In this document: piece after piece, positions 38,365 through 47,660 of the stretch
Position numbering within the stretch: position 1 is the first letter of the stretch
How the letters are laid out: each line of letters begins with the position of its first letter
NCBI RefSeq assembly: GCF_000737065.1
Contig: NZ_AQRC01000002.1
Location: forward strand, 124,001-188,000
Length of the DNA: 64,000 nt
Direction of reading: 5' to 3'
Origin: Thioclava atlantica
GTDB taxonomy: Bacteria; Pseudomonadota; Alphaproteobacteria; Rhodobacterales; Rhodobacteraceae
Notes under the pieces: generated by a model
Databases searched by the model: none
What the model saw: only the letters and a program-made list of their open reading frames with translations
What the model was told of the DNA's origin: nothing
Made by a program: the position numbers and the translations under genes

Positions 38365-40425
38365 TCAGTTCGCGACCTTGAGCCACTCCGCCTCCTGCTC
38401 CCCCGGAGCCGCGTTCTCGACCGTGAAATAGGAGAGTTCCTGACGGACGTCCTGCATCAGCTCGTCGAGTGCGACGATCGATGCGGTGGTCTCTTCGGCC
38501 ATCGCAGCATTGCTCTGGGTCGCCCCCTCGAGATCGCTGACCGCCGAGTTCAGTTCCTGAAGCGCGTTGGACTGTTCGCTCGCGGCGAGGGCGATCCTCT
38601 CGACGCCTTGCGAGATCTCGTTGATCTGCACATCGATGGATTTCAGCTGCCCGCCGGTTTCCTTCACCAGCCCGACCCCTTTGGTCACATGCGCGCCGGA
38701 GGCCTCGACGAGTTCGGAAATCTCGCGCGACGCCTCGGAGGTCCGCTGGGCGAGCGCGCGCACTTCGGAGGCGACGACCGCGAAGCCCCGACCGGCACTG
38801 CCGGCCCGCGCCGCCTCCACTCCGGCATTGAGCGCCAGGAGGTTGGTCTGGAAGGCGATATCGTCGATCATGACCGAAATCGCCGAGATCTGCTTGGAGG
38901 ATTCCTCGATCGCGTCCATCGCGCTCATGGCGTCCTTCATCGTCGCGCTCGAGCGGGCGGTGTCTTCGATGACGATGGTGGCTTTCTTGCGCGCCTCGCT
39001 CGCATCCTCGGCGGAATGGACGACGGAGGCGGCAAGTTCGTTCAGCGCGGCCGCGCTTTCTTCGAGCGTGGCGGCCTGCCGCTCGGTGCGCTGCGCGAGC
39101 TGGCGCACAGCGCCCGAGACGGCCTCGGTCGAGGAGGCCACCTCGGTCGAGCGATCCGATACGCTTCGGATCACGTCATGGATCTTGCCGACCGAGGTGT
39201 TGAAATCAGCCCGGATCGCGTCGAGTTCGCCGAGTTCCGTATAGAGCCGAACCTCGAGATCGCCGGCCGAGAGCCTGCCGAGCCCCTCGCGCATCACTTT
39301 CGCGGTTGTCTGGAAGACCGTCGTATCGATCGCGAATTTGACGATCTTGACCACTTTCCCGGAGGCGTTGCGGATCGGGTTGTAGCTGGCGCGGATGAAG
39401 ACCTCTCGGCGGTCCTTGCTGACCCTGATGAAATCGCCATCCTTGGCGCGGCCCTCGCTCAGATCGCGCCAGAAGGTGGCATAATCCGCGGCCGCGGCGG
39501 CCTCTTCGGACAGAAAGATGCGGTGATGCTGACCGACGATCTCTTCCTCGCGGTAGCCCAGGGCGTTGCAGAACAGGTCATTCGCCCGGAGGATGACCCC
39601 GTCGGGCGTGAATTCGATCACCGCCTGCACCTTCTGGATCGCGTCGATCTGGCTGAGCGAGTCGGCCTCGATATTCTTGGCCTTGGTGACGTCGAAAGCG
39701 TATTTCACCACCTTGAAGGGACGGCCGTCGGGATCGGACACCGTCTCGTAGGTGGCTTCGAGCCAGATATCGTCGCCCGATTTGCCGACGCGCCGCACCT
39801 GCCCGTTCTCGGACCCGCCTTCACCGAGCCGTTTCCAGAAAGCCGCATATGCCGGCGTGCGATCCTCGCCCTTGGGCATGAAGATCCGATGATGCTTCCC
39901 CACCACCTCGTCGAGAGTGTAACCGACCGTCGTGAGAAAGAGATCGTTCGCGGCGAGGATATTCCCCTCGAGATCGAATTCGATCACCGCCATCGACCGC
40001 TTGACCGCATCGACCTGCCCTCGATTGTCCCGCCGCATGAGGTGGAACTTCGTGATGTCGCGTGCGATGACGACGATCTCTTTCTTTCCGGACGAGCCAG
40101 TCGGGATATAGGTTGCCGAAAGCCACAGTTCCTCTCCGCCGGCGGAGAGGAGCGGGGTGACGCGATAGCTTTCCTCGCCGCGCGAGATCGGATCGAAGAC
40201 CTCGCTCAGCCAGGGGGCGGCCCGGTCCTGCGGGCGCAGGAGGTCGTGAAACGGTTTCCCGATGACCGCCTCGGCCGTGTGGCCCGTCACCTCGCAGAAC
40301 ACGGCATTCGCCGCGCGGATGATGTTGTCGCCATCGAGCCGCAAGATCAGATGGCTGTGACTGATCAATTCGAGATCGCGAGCGTCCTGCGCGTCATTGG
40401 GTGCCCCGCGAGAAAGCTTAAACAT
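38365..40425 (-). CDS. Soluble methyl-accepting chemotaxis protein with three PAS domains
   Basis: This 686-residue cytoplasmic chemoreceptor has no membrane helix. PAS domains lie at about 20-125, 143-248 and 265-368. The second and third are close copies sharing a HHRIF motif and look like an internal duplication. A short HAMP-like linker (about 375-425) leads to a signalling domain whose hairpin tip [32 protein letters not shown] is intact. It probably senses redox state or a small ligand via PAS-bound cofactors and signals to CheA. The ATG at 40423-40425 has GGAG. No che genes are adjacent. Confidence 0.92.
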   Translation of the reverse strand: MFKLSRGAPNDAQDARDLELISHSHLILRLDGDNIIRAANAVFCEVTGHTAEAVIGKPFHDLLRPQDRAAPWLSEVFDPISRGEESYRVTPLLSAGGEELWLSATYIPTGSSGKKEIVVIARDITKFHLMRRDNRGQVDAVKRSMAVIEFDLEGNILAANDLFLTTVGYTLDEVVGKHHRIFMPKGEDRTPAYAAFWKRLGEGGSENGQVRRVGKSGDDIWLEATYETVSDPDGRPFKVVKYAFDVTKAKNIEADSLSQIDAIQKVQAVIEFTPDGVILRANDLFCNALGYREEEIVGQHHRIFLSEEAAAAADYATFWRDLSEGRAKDGDFIRVSKDRREVFIRASYNPIRNASGKVVKIVKFAIDTTVFQTTAKVMREGLGRLSAGDLEVRLYTELGELDAIRADFNTSVGKIHDVIRSVSDRSTEVASSTEAVSGAVRQLAQRTERQAATLEESAAALNELAASVVHSAEDASEARKKATIVIEDTARSSATMKDAMSAMDAIEESSKQISAISVMIDDIAFQTNLLALNAGVEAARAGSAGRGFAVVASEVRALAQRTSEASREISELVEASGAHVTKGVGLVKETGGQLKSIDVQINEISQGVERIALAASEQSNALQELNSAVSDLEGATQSNAAMAEETTASIVALDELMQDVRQELSYFTVENAAPGEQEAEWLKVAN

Positions 40426-40520
40426 TGTGACCACTCCGTTCCTATCGGCTCTCCTGTCTCGAATCGGTAACCGAAAGAAATTAGGAAGAGGCTAATGCGC
40501 GCAGGTCCGGCGCCGGCTCG

Positions 40521-41291
40521 TCACCTCCCGACTGGCGGCAGACCGATGCGGGCGCGGCCTTCATCTGTCTTGAGCGAGAAATCCGTGCCTGCGAAGTCCG
40601 CGCCCGCCTCGGTGCACAGATAGGCGATGCCGCGCGCCACCCATTCGGGCGGGATATGGGCCGAAGGGTCGAGCTGGCTCACCGGGTTGATGCCCGAGGC
40701 GCGGATCGCCACCTGCATGTCGGTCGCGACCGTTCCCGGGCTGAGCCCCACCACGCGGATCCCCTGCGCTGCGTATTCGAGATCCGCGCAGCGCGTGAGC
40801 GAGAGCACCGCCGCCTTGGTCGCACAGTAATTGCTCCAGCCCTCGAGCACGCCGGTGGCCGCGCCCGAGCTGATATTGACGACCACCCCGGCGCCGCGCT
40901 CCAGCATCGCGGGGATCGCCGCGCGCATCGCGTGATAGACGCCCTTGAGATTGATATCGACGCCGCGGCTCCAGACTTCGGGATCGCTTTCGGCCAGCCG
41001 CGCGATCGGCTCGATCACCGCGGCATTATTGACGAGGATGTCGAGCCCGCCGAAGGTCTCGACCGCTTGCGCAACGGCCGCCTCGAGATCGGCAAACCGG
41101 CTCACATCGCCCGGAAGCGCGAGCGCCCGGCCGCCTGCATCCGCGACCTCGGCTGCGAGCCCGTCGAGCGCCTTCGCATCGCGCGCCAGCATCACCACAT
41201 TGGCGCACGCTTGCGCGAAATGGCGCACGGTGGCGGCCCCGATGCCGCGGCTCGCGCCGGTGATGAGAACGGTCTTGTTGGCGAAATCCAT
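40521..41291 (-). CDS. Short-chain dehydrogenase/reductase
   Basis: This 256-residue classical SDR has the NAD(P) loop TGASRGIGAATVRHFA (near residue 11), the NNAA motif, the catalytic Ser in NISSGAATG (near 142) and the YCATK pair (near 156). It should oxidise or reduce a hydroxyl or ketone with NAD(P). The PGTVATDMQ block after the active site is standard. The substrate is unknown. It stands alone between the chemoreceptor and the pab genes, both on the same strand. Confidence 0.9.
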   Translation of the reverse strand: MDFANKTVLITGASRGIGAATVRHFAQACANVVMLARDAKALDGLAAEVADAGGRALALPGDVSRFADLEAAVAQAVETFGGLDILVNNAAVIEPIARLAESDPEVWSRGVDINLKGVYHAMRAAIPAMLERGAGVVVNISSGAATGVLEGWSNYCATKAAVLSLTRCADLEYAAQGIRVVGLSPGTVATDMQVAIRASGINPVSQLDPSAHIPPEWVARGIAYLCTEAGADFAGTDFSLKTDEGRARIGLPPVGR

Positions 41292-41398
41292 GGTCGGGCA
41301 CCTCCGGGCAGTGAGCTGATGGGAAAGCGATCCGGCGCGGGCGCGCCGTCACCGGGGAACCTAGCAGGTTTTCGTGCCGCGTGTAGGGTGCGAGGCCA

Positions 41399-42049
41399 TC
41401 ACTTCCCGAGGCGCGCCGGGATCAGCCCGCGCAGCGAATTGCCGCAATAGACCGCCTCGGCGGTGCGGAGGACCTCGGGGAAGAGCTCGGCCTCCTCGGC
41501 CTTGCCGGTCGCCAGAAGCTCCTCGCGCAACACTCCCGGCAGCAGGCCGCAGGAGATCGGGGGCGTCAGGAGGCGTCCGTCCTTCTCGATGAAGAGATTG
41601 GTGATCGTGCCTTCGCAAAGCGCGCCGCGCTCGTTGAGGAACACCAGCTCGTCCACCCCCTCGGGCAGCGCCGCCCGCGCCGCATCGTAGAGCGCGCGCC
41701 GGTTCGTCTTGTGGCGCAGCCACGGATCGGTGGAACTCAGCCGCGCCTCGGCGATGCGGATCGTCCAGAACGGCGGATTGGGGGCGAGCGGGGCGGTGCT
41801 GCAGGCGAATACCCCATCCGAGCGCATCGAAAGGCGCACCCGCAGCGGTTGATCGCCGCCGATCCCGGAAAGCGCCGCCTGCGCAGCCTCGAGCCGGAAG
41901 GGCAGCCCGAGCACGCGCGCCGAGCGCGCCATCCGGGCGAGATGCCGGTCGAGACGGACGAACCCCTCCGCCGGATCGAAGCGGAAGGTCTCGATCAGTT
42001 CGAGCGCGCTCAGCTCGGCGTCAGTGAGGTCGCGAAACGGGTCTTCCAC
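41399..42049 (-). CDS. pabC: Aminodeoxychorismate lyase-like class IV aminotransferase
   Basis: This 216-residue pyridoxal-phosphate enzyme would convert aminodeoxychorismate to 4-aminobenzoate for folate synthesis. The PLP lysine lies in LRHKTNRRALYDAA (near residue 108), and DELVFLNERGALCEGTITNLFI is the class IV signature. It starts with GTG (42047-42049) and overlaps the end of pabB by 40 bases, an unusually long overlap supporting linked expression. It is shorter than most PabC proteins (about 270 residues). Confidence 0.8.
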   Translation of the reverse strand: MEDPFRDLTDAELSALELIETFRFDPAEGFVRLDRHLARMARSARVLGLPFRLEAAQAALSGIGGDQPLRVRLSMRSDGVFACSTAPLAPNPPFWTIRIAEARLSSTDPWLRHKTNRRALYDAARAALPEGVDELVFLNERGALCEGTITNLFIEKDGRLLTPPISCGLLPGVLREELLATGKAEEAELFPEVLRTAEAVYCGNSLRGLIPARLGK

Positions 42050-43167
42050 AGGGCCTCCTCGTATTCGGTCTCGGCGGTGCTGTCATACACGACCCCGCCG
42101 CCCACGTTGAGCCGCGCCGTGCCGTCGCCGGGCAGCACGATGGTGCGGATCGCGACGTTGAATTCCATCGCCCCCGAGGGTGCGATCCAGCCGATCGCCC
42201 CGCAATAGGCGCCGCGTGGTCCGGTCTCGAGTTCGCGCAGGATCTCCATCGCGCGGATCTTCGGCGCGCCGGTGACCGAGCCGCAGGGAAAGAGCGCCTC
42301 GAACAGCCCCGCCAGCGTCCAGTCGGGCAGAAGCTGCGCGGTGATATGCGAGGTCATCTGGTGGACGGTCGCGAAGCTCTCGACCTTGAAGAGCTCGGGC
42401 ACCCGGACCGAGCCGATCTCGGAGACCCGCGAGAGATCGTTGCGCAGCAGATCGACGATCATCAGGTTCTCGGCGCGGTTCTTCGGATCGGCGGCGAGCC
42501 AGGCCCGGCGGCGCGCGTCCTCTTCGGGTTCACCCGCGCGCGGCAAGGTGCCCTTCATCGGACGGGTCTCGATCCGGCCCGCCGCATCGACACGGAAGAA
42601 CAGCTCGGGCGAGCGCGACAGCAGCACCGGCCCGCCAAGATCGACGAGCGCGCCATAGGGCACCGGTTGGCGCGCCGCGAGGGCGCGATAGAGCGCCTCG
42701 GGCGTGCCGTCCACCCGGGCCCTGAGCGCAAAGGTCAGGTTCGCCTGATAGATGTCGCCCGCCGCGATCAGCTCCTTCACCTGATCGAAGGCCGCGCGGT
42801 ATCGGTCGAAATCCCAATCGGGCACGAATTCGGAAAAGCCGCTGCCCCCCTGCCCCGGTTCCAGCGGCCCGGTCTGCAGCGGCTCCGGCGCGCGGGGTGC
42901 GTCGAACACACCGAATTGCAGCAGCGGCTCGGGACGGTCCTCCGGCAGAAGCGGCCGCAGCCGGTCGGTCATCAGATAGCCAAGCTCATAGCTCGCATAG
43001 CCCGCGAGCCACTTGCCCGCCGCCCGCGCCGCCTCCATCGCCTCGAAAGCGGGGGCGAGGTCATCGGGAGTCTCGGCGCGGATCACCGCCGCGGCCTCGG
43101 CGAAAAGCGTGCCGCCCGCGCGCGGTCCGTGATCGAAGCGCACGCGCCCGCCCGATCCGGCGCCCAT
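42010..43167 (-). CDS. pabB: Aminodeoxychorismate synthase component I
   Basis: This 385-residue chorismate-binding enzyme makes 4-amino-4-deoxychorismate. Motifs visible are GDIYQANLT (near residue 173), TRPMKGTLPRAG (the PIKGT-type loop, near 235), AENLMIVDLLRNDLSR and CGSVTGAPKIRAMEIL (near 320). The ATG at 43165-43167 is chosen because the protein then begins where PabB homologues do. Its ribosome site is weak. The glutaminase partner is not in the window. It is coupled with pabC. Confidence 0.88.
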   Translation of the reverse strand: MGAGSGGRVRFDHGPRAGGTLFAEAAAVIRAETPDDLAPAFEAMEAARAAGKWLAGYASYELGYLMTDRLRPLLPEDRPEPLLQFGVFDAPRAPEPLQTGPLEPGQGGSGFSEFVPDWDFDRYRAAFDQVKELIAAGDIYQANLTFALRARVDGTPEALYRALAARQPVPYGALVDLGGPVLLSRSPELFFRVDAAGRIETRPMKGTLPRAGEPEEDARRRAWLAADPKNRAENLMIVDLLRNDLSRVSEIGSVRVPELFKVESFATVHQMTSHITAQLLPDWTLAGLFEALFPCGSVTGAPKIRAMEILRELETGPRGAYCGAIGWIAPSGAMEFNVAIRTIVLPGDGTARLNVGGGVVYDSTAETEYEEALWKTRFATSLTPS

Positions 43168-43484
43168 GTCCGACCGTGCCGCGCGACCTCGCTGATCGTC
43201 ACCCCGCTTCAAGCGCTTCTCCCAAGAACCCGTCTTTACATCCGCGCCGAACACCGCTCCCGGCCGCGCGCGCTGGCTCGCTTTATGTTGACCACGCGCG
43301 CGAAAAGCCAGCCCAAACTCGCAGCGAAAGATCGCGTTCCACGCCGGTGACGCGCCGCTTTCTTGCGCGACTCGGCATTCGGGCGCATCCTTTCTCCAAG
43401 GCCCGATTGCGGGGCGGAAATCGGGTTTTCCAGACGCAGGGAGAGCGTCATCGGGTGCCGCCCGGATTCCGAGGGAGGGAAACC
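43168..43484. other. Intergenic region between divergent pabB and cytochrome c genes
   Basis: This 317-bp gap holds the starts of two divergent transcripts. I find no conserved operator, no well-spaced promoter and no plausible small gene. A GAGGGAGG ribosome site ends it on the cytochrome side. Confidence 0.5.
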
Positions 43485-43964
43485 ATGAAACCCGTTCACT
43501 GTATGGCCGCGTGTTGCCTCGCGGCCATTCCCGTCATCGCGGCCGCCCAAAGCGGCGATGTCAGCGCCGCGCGGGGCCTGTATGTCTCGATCATCGGCGG
43601 CTGTCACGATTGCCACACCGGGGGCTACAACGAGTCCGGCGGCAAGATCGACCCCGCGACCGCACTCGCAGGCGTTCCGCTGGGCTATAGCGGTCCGTGG
43701 GGGACGAGCTACGCCTCCAATCTGCGCGACAGCGTCAAGGACATGAGCGAGGAGGAATTCGTCAAATTCGCCAAGACCTTCACGGCGAAACCTCCGATGC
43801 CCGTCTACAATGTCCACGCGATGGAGGAGACCGATCTGCGCTCGCTCTATCTCTACATCAAATCGCTCGGCTCTCCCGGCGCACCGATGCCCGAGGCGCT
43901 GCCGCCCGGCGCGGAGCCCGCCACGCCCTATATCGTGATGGAGCCGGTGATGCCGAAGGGCTGA
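43485..43964 (+). CDS. Periplasmic monohaem cytochrome c
   Basis: This 159-residue exported protein has a signal peptide (MKPVHCMAACCLAAIPVIAAAQ) and one haem motif CHDCH (near residue 40). A methionine in AKPPMPVYN (near 107) could be the sixth ligand. The spacing resembles cytochrome subunits of periplasmic dehydrogenases. No dehydrogenase gene is nearby, so its partner is unknown. It is preceded by an excellent ribosome site (GAGGGAGGG). Confidence 0.85.
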   Translation: MKPVHCMAACCLAAIPVIAAAQSGDVSAARGLYVSIIGGCHDCHTGGYNESGGKIDPATALAGVPLGYSGPWGTSYASNLRDSVKDMSEEEFVKFAKTFTAKPPMPVYNVHAMEETDLRSLYLYIKSLGSPGAPMPEALPPGAEPATPYIVMEPVMPKG

Positions 43965-44279
43965 AGCGGTCCGGCCCGGAGAGGGAAGTGACGCCACCGG
44001 CCATCCGAGCGAAGATCGGCTCGCCCTTCCGCATAGACGGCCTTGCCTGTCTGCATGCCGCGCGTCTCGGCACGGCCGGGCGCGCCGCGAAAAGGCTTGA
44101 CCTGCACGGGACGCGCCCCTATTGGCCGTGGCAGGCCGCAGACGCCCGCCACCCGCAGACGACATGTCCCGGTGAAGTTCTGCCGATTACCGTTTCTCAG
44201 ATTTCCTTCCCGCGTCTCGCGTGGATGGCAATGCGGGTCCCATCTCTCGACGGCGAGACTGGCACGAGGAACGAGAACG
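43965..44279. other. Intergenic region before the MATE gene
   Basis: This 315-bp region has no gene I can support. It holds one candidate promoter for the downstream MATE gene (44097-44125). Confidence 0.5.
44097..44125 (+). promoter_or_regulatory. Candidate sigma-70 promoter of the MATE operon
   Basis: TTGACC (44097-44102), a 17-bp spacer and TATTGG (44120-44125) fit a moderate sigma-70 promoter, 155 bp before the MATE ATG. Confidence 0.35.
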
Positions 44280-45671
44280 ATGGCCGATCTCTCCCGCAAT
44301 CCCTTTCTCTGCGCGCCCCTTGCGGGGCTCTATGCGCGCACCGCCCTGCCGATCATCTTCGTGATGGGGATGAGCGGCCTTCTCACCGTCGTCGATGCAC
44401 TCTTCCTTGGGCATTATGTCGGCGCGCGGGCGCTCTCCGCCGTCACGATGACCTTCCCGCTCTACATGCTGCTCGTCGCCATCGCGACGCTCGTGGGCAG
44501 CGGCATGTCGAGCCTTCTCGCCCGTCACCTGGGCGCAGGACGGCTCGACGCCGCCCGCCAGGTCTATGCGAGTGCGCACGGCCTCGCGCTGGCCGCAGGG
44601 GCTTGCCTGATCGCGCTCTTCGCGCTCTGGGGCGGCGACGTCACCGGGCTCGCGGCGCAGGGCGATGCAGGCCTTGCGGAGATGGCGCTCACCTATCTGC
44701 GCATTCTCGTGCTGAGCGCGCCGGTCCTCTTCATCCTTTCGGTCAATTCGGATGCGCTGCGCAATGAAGGCCATGTCGGGACGATGGCGGCGATGAGCCT
44801 TCTGGTCTCGCTCGGCAATATCCTCTTCGATTACCTGCTGATCGCGGTGATCCCGCTCGGCGTGGCGGGCTCGGCCCTCGGCACGGTTCTGGCGCAGGCG
44901 CTCGCCCTGGCGATCATCCTCGCCTATCGCGGCGCGGGCCGCACGCTGCTGCATCCGCGCGACGTGCTGCGCCACGCCACGACCCGCGACTGGGGCGCGA
45001 TCCTCGCGCTTGGCGCGCCGCAGAGCCTGAGCTTCATCGGCGTCGCGCTGGCCTCCACGGCGATCCTCACCGCGCTGCAGATGATCGGCAGCCCCGATTA
45101 CGCCGTCACCGTCTCGGCCTACGGGATCGCCACCCGCGTCATGACCTTCGCCATCCTGCCGATCCTCGGCCTGTCGCAGGCGATGCAGACGATCACCGGG
45201 ACCAATCACGGCGCGGGGCTCTGGTCCCGGCGGGACCGGAGTTTCCGGGTCGCGGCGGGGGCGGCCTTTCTCTATTGCCTCGCCGTCGAAGCGGGTCTGA
45301 ACGGCTTTTCGGGCAGCCTCGGGCGCGCCTTCGTCTCCGATCCGCAGGTGGTGGCAAAGCTGGCCGGGATCCTGCCGGTGATGGTGGCGCTCTTCGTGGT
45401 CACGGGGCCGCTGATGATGGTCTCCGCACATTTCCAGGCGATCGGCGATGCGCCGCGCGCGGCCTTGCTGGGGCTCGCGAAGCCCTATCTCTTCGTGCTG
45501 CCGCTGACCTTCGCCCTGCCTCTGACCTTCGGCGAGGCGGCGATCTGGTGGGCGAGCCCCGGCGCGGAGGCGCTCTTGCTGGGGCTGACCGGGCTCGTGC
45601 TGTGGCGCGGGGCACGGCGAGGATCGCTTCGCTGGGGGCTCTTCTCGCGCCAGGCGGAGGGACGGACATGA
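44280..45671 (+). CDS. MATE-family efflux transporter
   Basis: This 463-residue protein has 12 predicted helices in two six-helix halves (N-terminal block PIIFVMGMSGLLTVVDALFLG, second half from about residue 235). It should export cationic compounds in exchange for Na+ or H+. The ATG follows GAGGAACGAG. Its stop overlaps the start of the next gene in an ATGA junction, so the two are coupled. Confidence 0.92.
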   Translation: MADLSRNPFLCAPLAGLYARTALPIIFVMGMSGLLTVVDALFLGHYVGARALSAVTMTFPLYMLLVAIATLVGSGMSSLLARHLGAGRLDAARQVYASAHGLALAAGACLIALFALWGGDVTGLAAQGDAGLAEMALTYLRILVLSAPVLFILSVNSDALRNEGHVGTMAAMSLLVSLGNILFDYLLIAVIPLGVAGSALGTVLAQALALAIILAYRGAGRTLLHPRDVLRHATTRDWGAILALGAPQSLSFIGVALASTAILTALQMIGSPDYAVTVSAYGIATRVMTFAILPILGLSQAMQTITGTNHGAGLWSRRDRSFRVAAGAAFLYCLAVEAGLNGFSGSLGRAFVSDPQVVAKLAGILPVMVALFVVTGPLMMVSAHFQAIGDAPRAALLGLAKPYLFVLPLTFALPLTFGEAAIWWASPGAEALLLGLTGLVLWRGARRGSLRWGLFSRQAEGRT

Positions 45672-46123
45672 GCGCGCCCCTCCCCACCCTCACCGAGGCC
45701 AAGGCCGCCGCGAAGCGCCTGCGGGCGGAGCAACGCGCGCAGGGCGTCGAGATCTCGCATGCCAAGGCGCTCGAACGCATCGCCCATCGGCTTGGCTTTC
45801 GTGACTGGAACGCCTGTCATGCCGCCATCGCCGACCGCACGCCGGACGCGTTCACGCCTGGCGCGCGGGTGCGCGGCCGGTACCTCACGCAGCCCTTCAC
45901 CGCCACGGTGCGCAACGCGCAGAACCTCGGCGCGGGCTGGTTCCGGATCGAGCTCGATCTCGATGCGGCGGTGGATGTCGTGACCTCCGCGCATTTCTCC
46001 AATTTCCGCAAGAGGGTGCGGGGCGATGTCGGGCCCGACGGCCATTCGCGCGAGCGCACCTCCGACGGCACCCCGCATCTCGAGATCGTGTTGCGGAGCC
46101 GATCCGAGCGCGCCCCTGATTGA
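45668..46123 (+). CDS. Glyoxalase_8-type small protein
   Basis: This 151-residue soluble protein begins with the motif KAAAKRLRAEQRAQGVEISHAKALERIAHRLGFRDWNACHA (residues about 11-51), which I recognise as the Glyoxalase_8 family domain. The second half (about 60-150) is uncharacterised and predicted mixed alpha/beta. It is translationally coupled to the MATE exporter. The family name implies no proven enzyme activity here. A candidate FnrL box for the next gene begins at its last codons. Confidence 0.65.
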   Translation: MSAPLPTLTEAKAAAKRLRAEQRAQGVEISHAKALERIAHRLGFRDWNACHAAIADRTPDAFTPGARVRGRYLTQPFTATVRNAQNLGAGWFRIELDLDAAVDVVTSAHFSNFRKRVRGDVGPDGHSRERTSDGTPHLEIVLRSRSERAPD

Positions 46124-46133
46124 CCTGCATCAA
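46120..46133 (+). promoter_or_regulatory. FNR/FnrL-type box upstream of sqr
   Basis: TTGACCTGCATCAA matches the FNR half-site pattern TTGAT-N4-ATCAA at nine of ten defined positions. It is 94 bp before the sqr ATG. The site overlaps the last codon of the upstream gene, which is compatible with activation by FnrL under low oxygen. Confidence 0.65.
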
Positions 46134-46227
46134 TCTCATGCCCTGCGCCGGATGGTAGCGTTTCCTAATGCGACACCGGAAATGCGCCTATTCCGGCGCA
46201 ACCCGGGCAAGGAGGAGAACACAGCGC

Positions 46228-47511
46228 ATGGCACATGTCGTCGTTTTGGGTGCGGGGCTTGGCGGGGTGATCATGGCCTACGAGGCCAAGGATCACCTCG
46301 GCGCGCAGCATCAGGTCACCGTCATCAATCAGGGGCCGACCTACAGCTTCGTGCCCTCCAACCCTTGGGTGGCCGTGGGATGGCGCAAGAAGGAGGAGAT
46401 CGAGGTCGACCTGACCAAGGTCATGGCCAAGCGAGACATCGCGTTGCGCCCCGAAGGCGCGGCGCGGGTCCATCCGGCCGAGAACCGCGTCGAGCTGACC
46501 AATGGCGAGAGCGTCTCCTATGATTATCTGGTGATCGCCACCGGTCCCGAGCTCGCCTTCGACGAGATCGAGGGGCTCGGCCCGGAAGCCAATACCCAGT
46601 CGGTCTGCCATGTCGATCATGCCTTGCAGGCCAAGGCGGCCTTCGACGAGCTTCTGAAGAACCCCGGCCCCGTCATCGTGGGCGCGGTCCAGGGCGCGAG
46701 CTGCTTCGGCCCCGCCTACGAGTTCCTGTTCATCCTCGAGACCGCGCTGCGCCGGGCCAAGATCCGCGACCGCGTGCCGATGACCTTCGTCACCTCCGAA
46801 CCCTATATCGGCCATCTCGGGCTCGACGGGGTCGGCGACACGAAGGGCCTGCTCGAAAGCGAGATGCGCGAGCACCACGTCAAGTGGATCACCAATGCCC
46901 GCGTGAGTTCTGTCGAACAGGGCATGATGCATGTCGAGGAAGTCGGCGAGGATGGCGCGGTCAAGAAAACCCATGACCTGCCCTTCGCCTATTCGATGAT
47001 GCTGCCCCCCTTCCGCGGCGTTCCGGCGGTGCGCGACATCGAGGGCCTCGTCAATCCGCGCGGCTTCGTCATCGTCGACAAGTATCAGCGCAACCCGACC
47101 TACCCGAATGTCTTCGGCGTCGGCGTGGGCGTGGCGATCCCGCCGATCGGCCCGACCCCCGTGCCCGTCGGCGTTCCCAAGACCGGCTTCATGATCGAGA
47201 GCATGGTGACGGCCACCGCGGTCAACATCACCGCGCTCATCGAAGGCAAGGAGCCCCACGAAGTCGCGACATGGAACGCGGTCTGCCTGGCCGATTTCGG
47301 GGATTCCGGCGTCGCATTCGTGGCGCAGCCGCAGATCCCGCCGCGCAACGTGAACTGGTCGTCTTCGGGAAAATGGGTGCATTTCGCCAAGATCGGCTTC
47401 GAGAAATACTTCCTGCGCAAGATCCGCATGGGCAAATCCGAGCCGTTCTACGAACGCGCGGCGATGCAGGCGCTCGGCATCGACAAGCTCAAGGACACCC
47501 ATAGCGAATAA
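46228..47511 (+). CDS. sqr: Sulfide:quinone oxidoreductase
   Basis: This 427-residue peripheral membrane flavoenzyme oxidises sulfide and passes electrons to the quinone pool. It begins with an FAD loop (VVVLGAGLGGVIMAYEA). The redox cysteines fall at 127, 159 and 353, the same numbers reported for Rhodobacter capsulatus SQR, whose length it also shares. NPWVAVGW near residue 45 and CLADFGDSG near 353 are family blocks. The ATG has AAGGAGGAG. A strong terminator follows, so it is a single-gene unit downstream of an FnrL-like box. No other sulfur-oxidation gene is nearby. Confidence 0.94.
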   Translation: MAHVVVLGAGLGGVIMAYEAKDHLGAQHQVTVINQGPTYSFVPSNPWVAVGWRKKEEIEVDLTKVMAKRDIALRPEGAARVHPAENRVELTNGESVSYDYLVIATGPELAFDEIEGLGPEANTQSVCHVDHALQAKAAFDELLKNPGPVIVGAVQGASCFGPAYEFLFILETALRRAKIRDRVPMTFVTSEPYIGHLGLDGVGDTKGLLESEMREHHVKWITNARVSSVEQGMMHVEEVGEDGAVKKTHDLPFAYSMMLPPFRGVPAVRDIEGLVNPRGFVIVDKYQRNPTYPNVFGVGVGVAIPPIGPTPVPVGVPKTGFMIESMVTATAVNITALIEGKEPHEVATWNAVCLADFGDSGVAFVAQPQIPPRNVNWSSSGKWVHFAKIGFEKYFLRKIRMGKSEPFYERAAMQALGIDKLKDTHSE

Positions 47512-47550
47512 GCGCCGCCCTACCGGCGATCCGCGCGATTATGCAACAGA

Positions 47551-47584
47551 AACCAGCGCTTGAAGCCCCAAGCGCTGGTTTTTT
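47551..47584 (+). terminator. Rho-independent terminator of sqr
   Basis: A perfect 12-bp stem (AACCAGCGCTTG/CAAGCGCTGGTT) with a 6-nt loop is followed by TTTT in a canonical arrangement, 40 bp after the sqr stop. Confidence 0.92.
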
Positions 47585-47660
47585 CGTCACCTGTCGGGTA
47601 GCACTGTGCCCAGATACGAAAAAAGACCTTATCGGCTTGGCAGGAACGAGGCTCCTTCGC

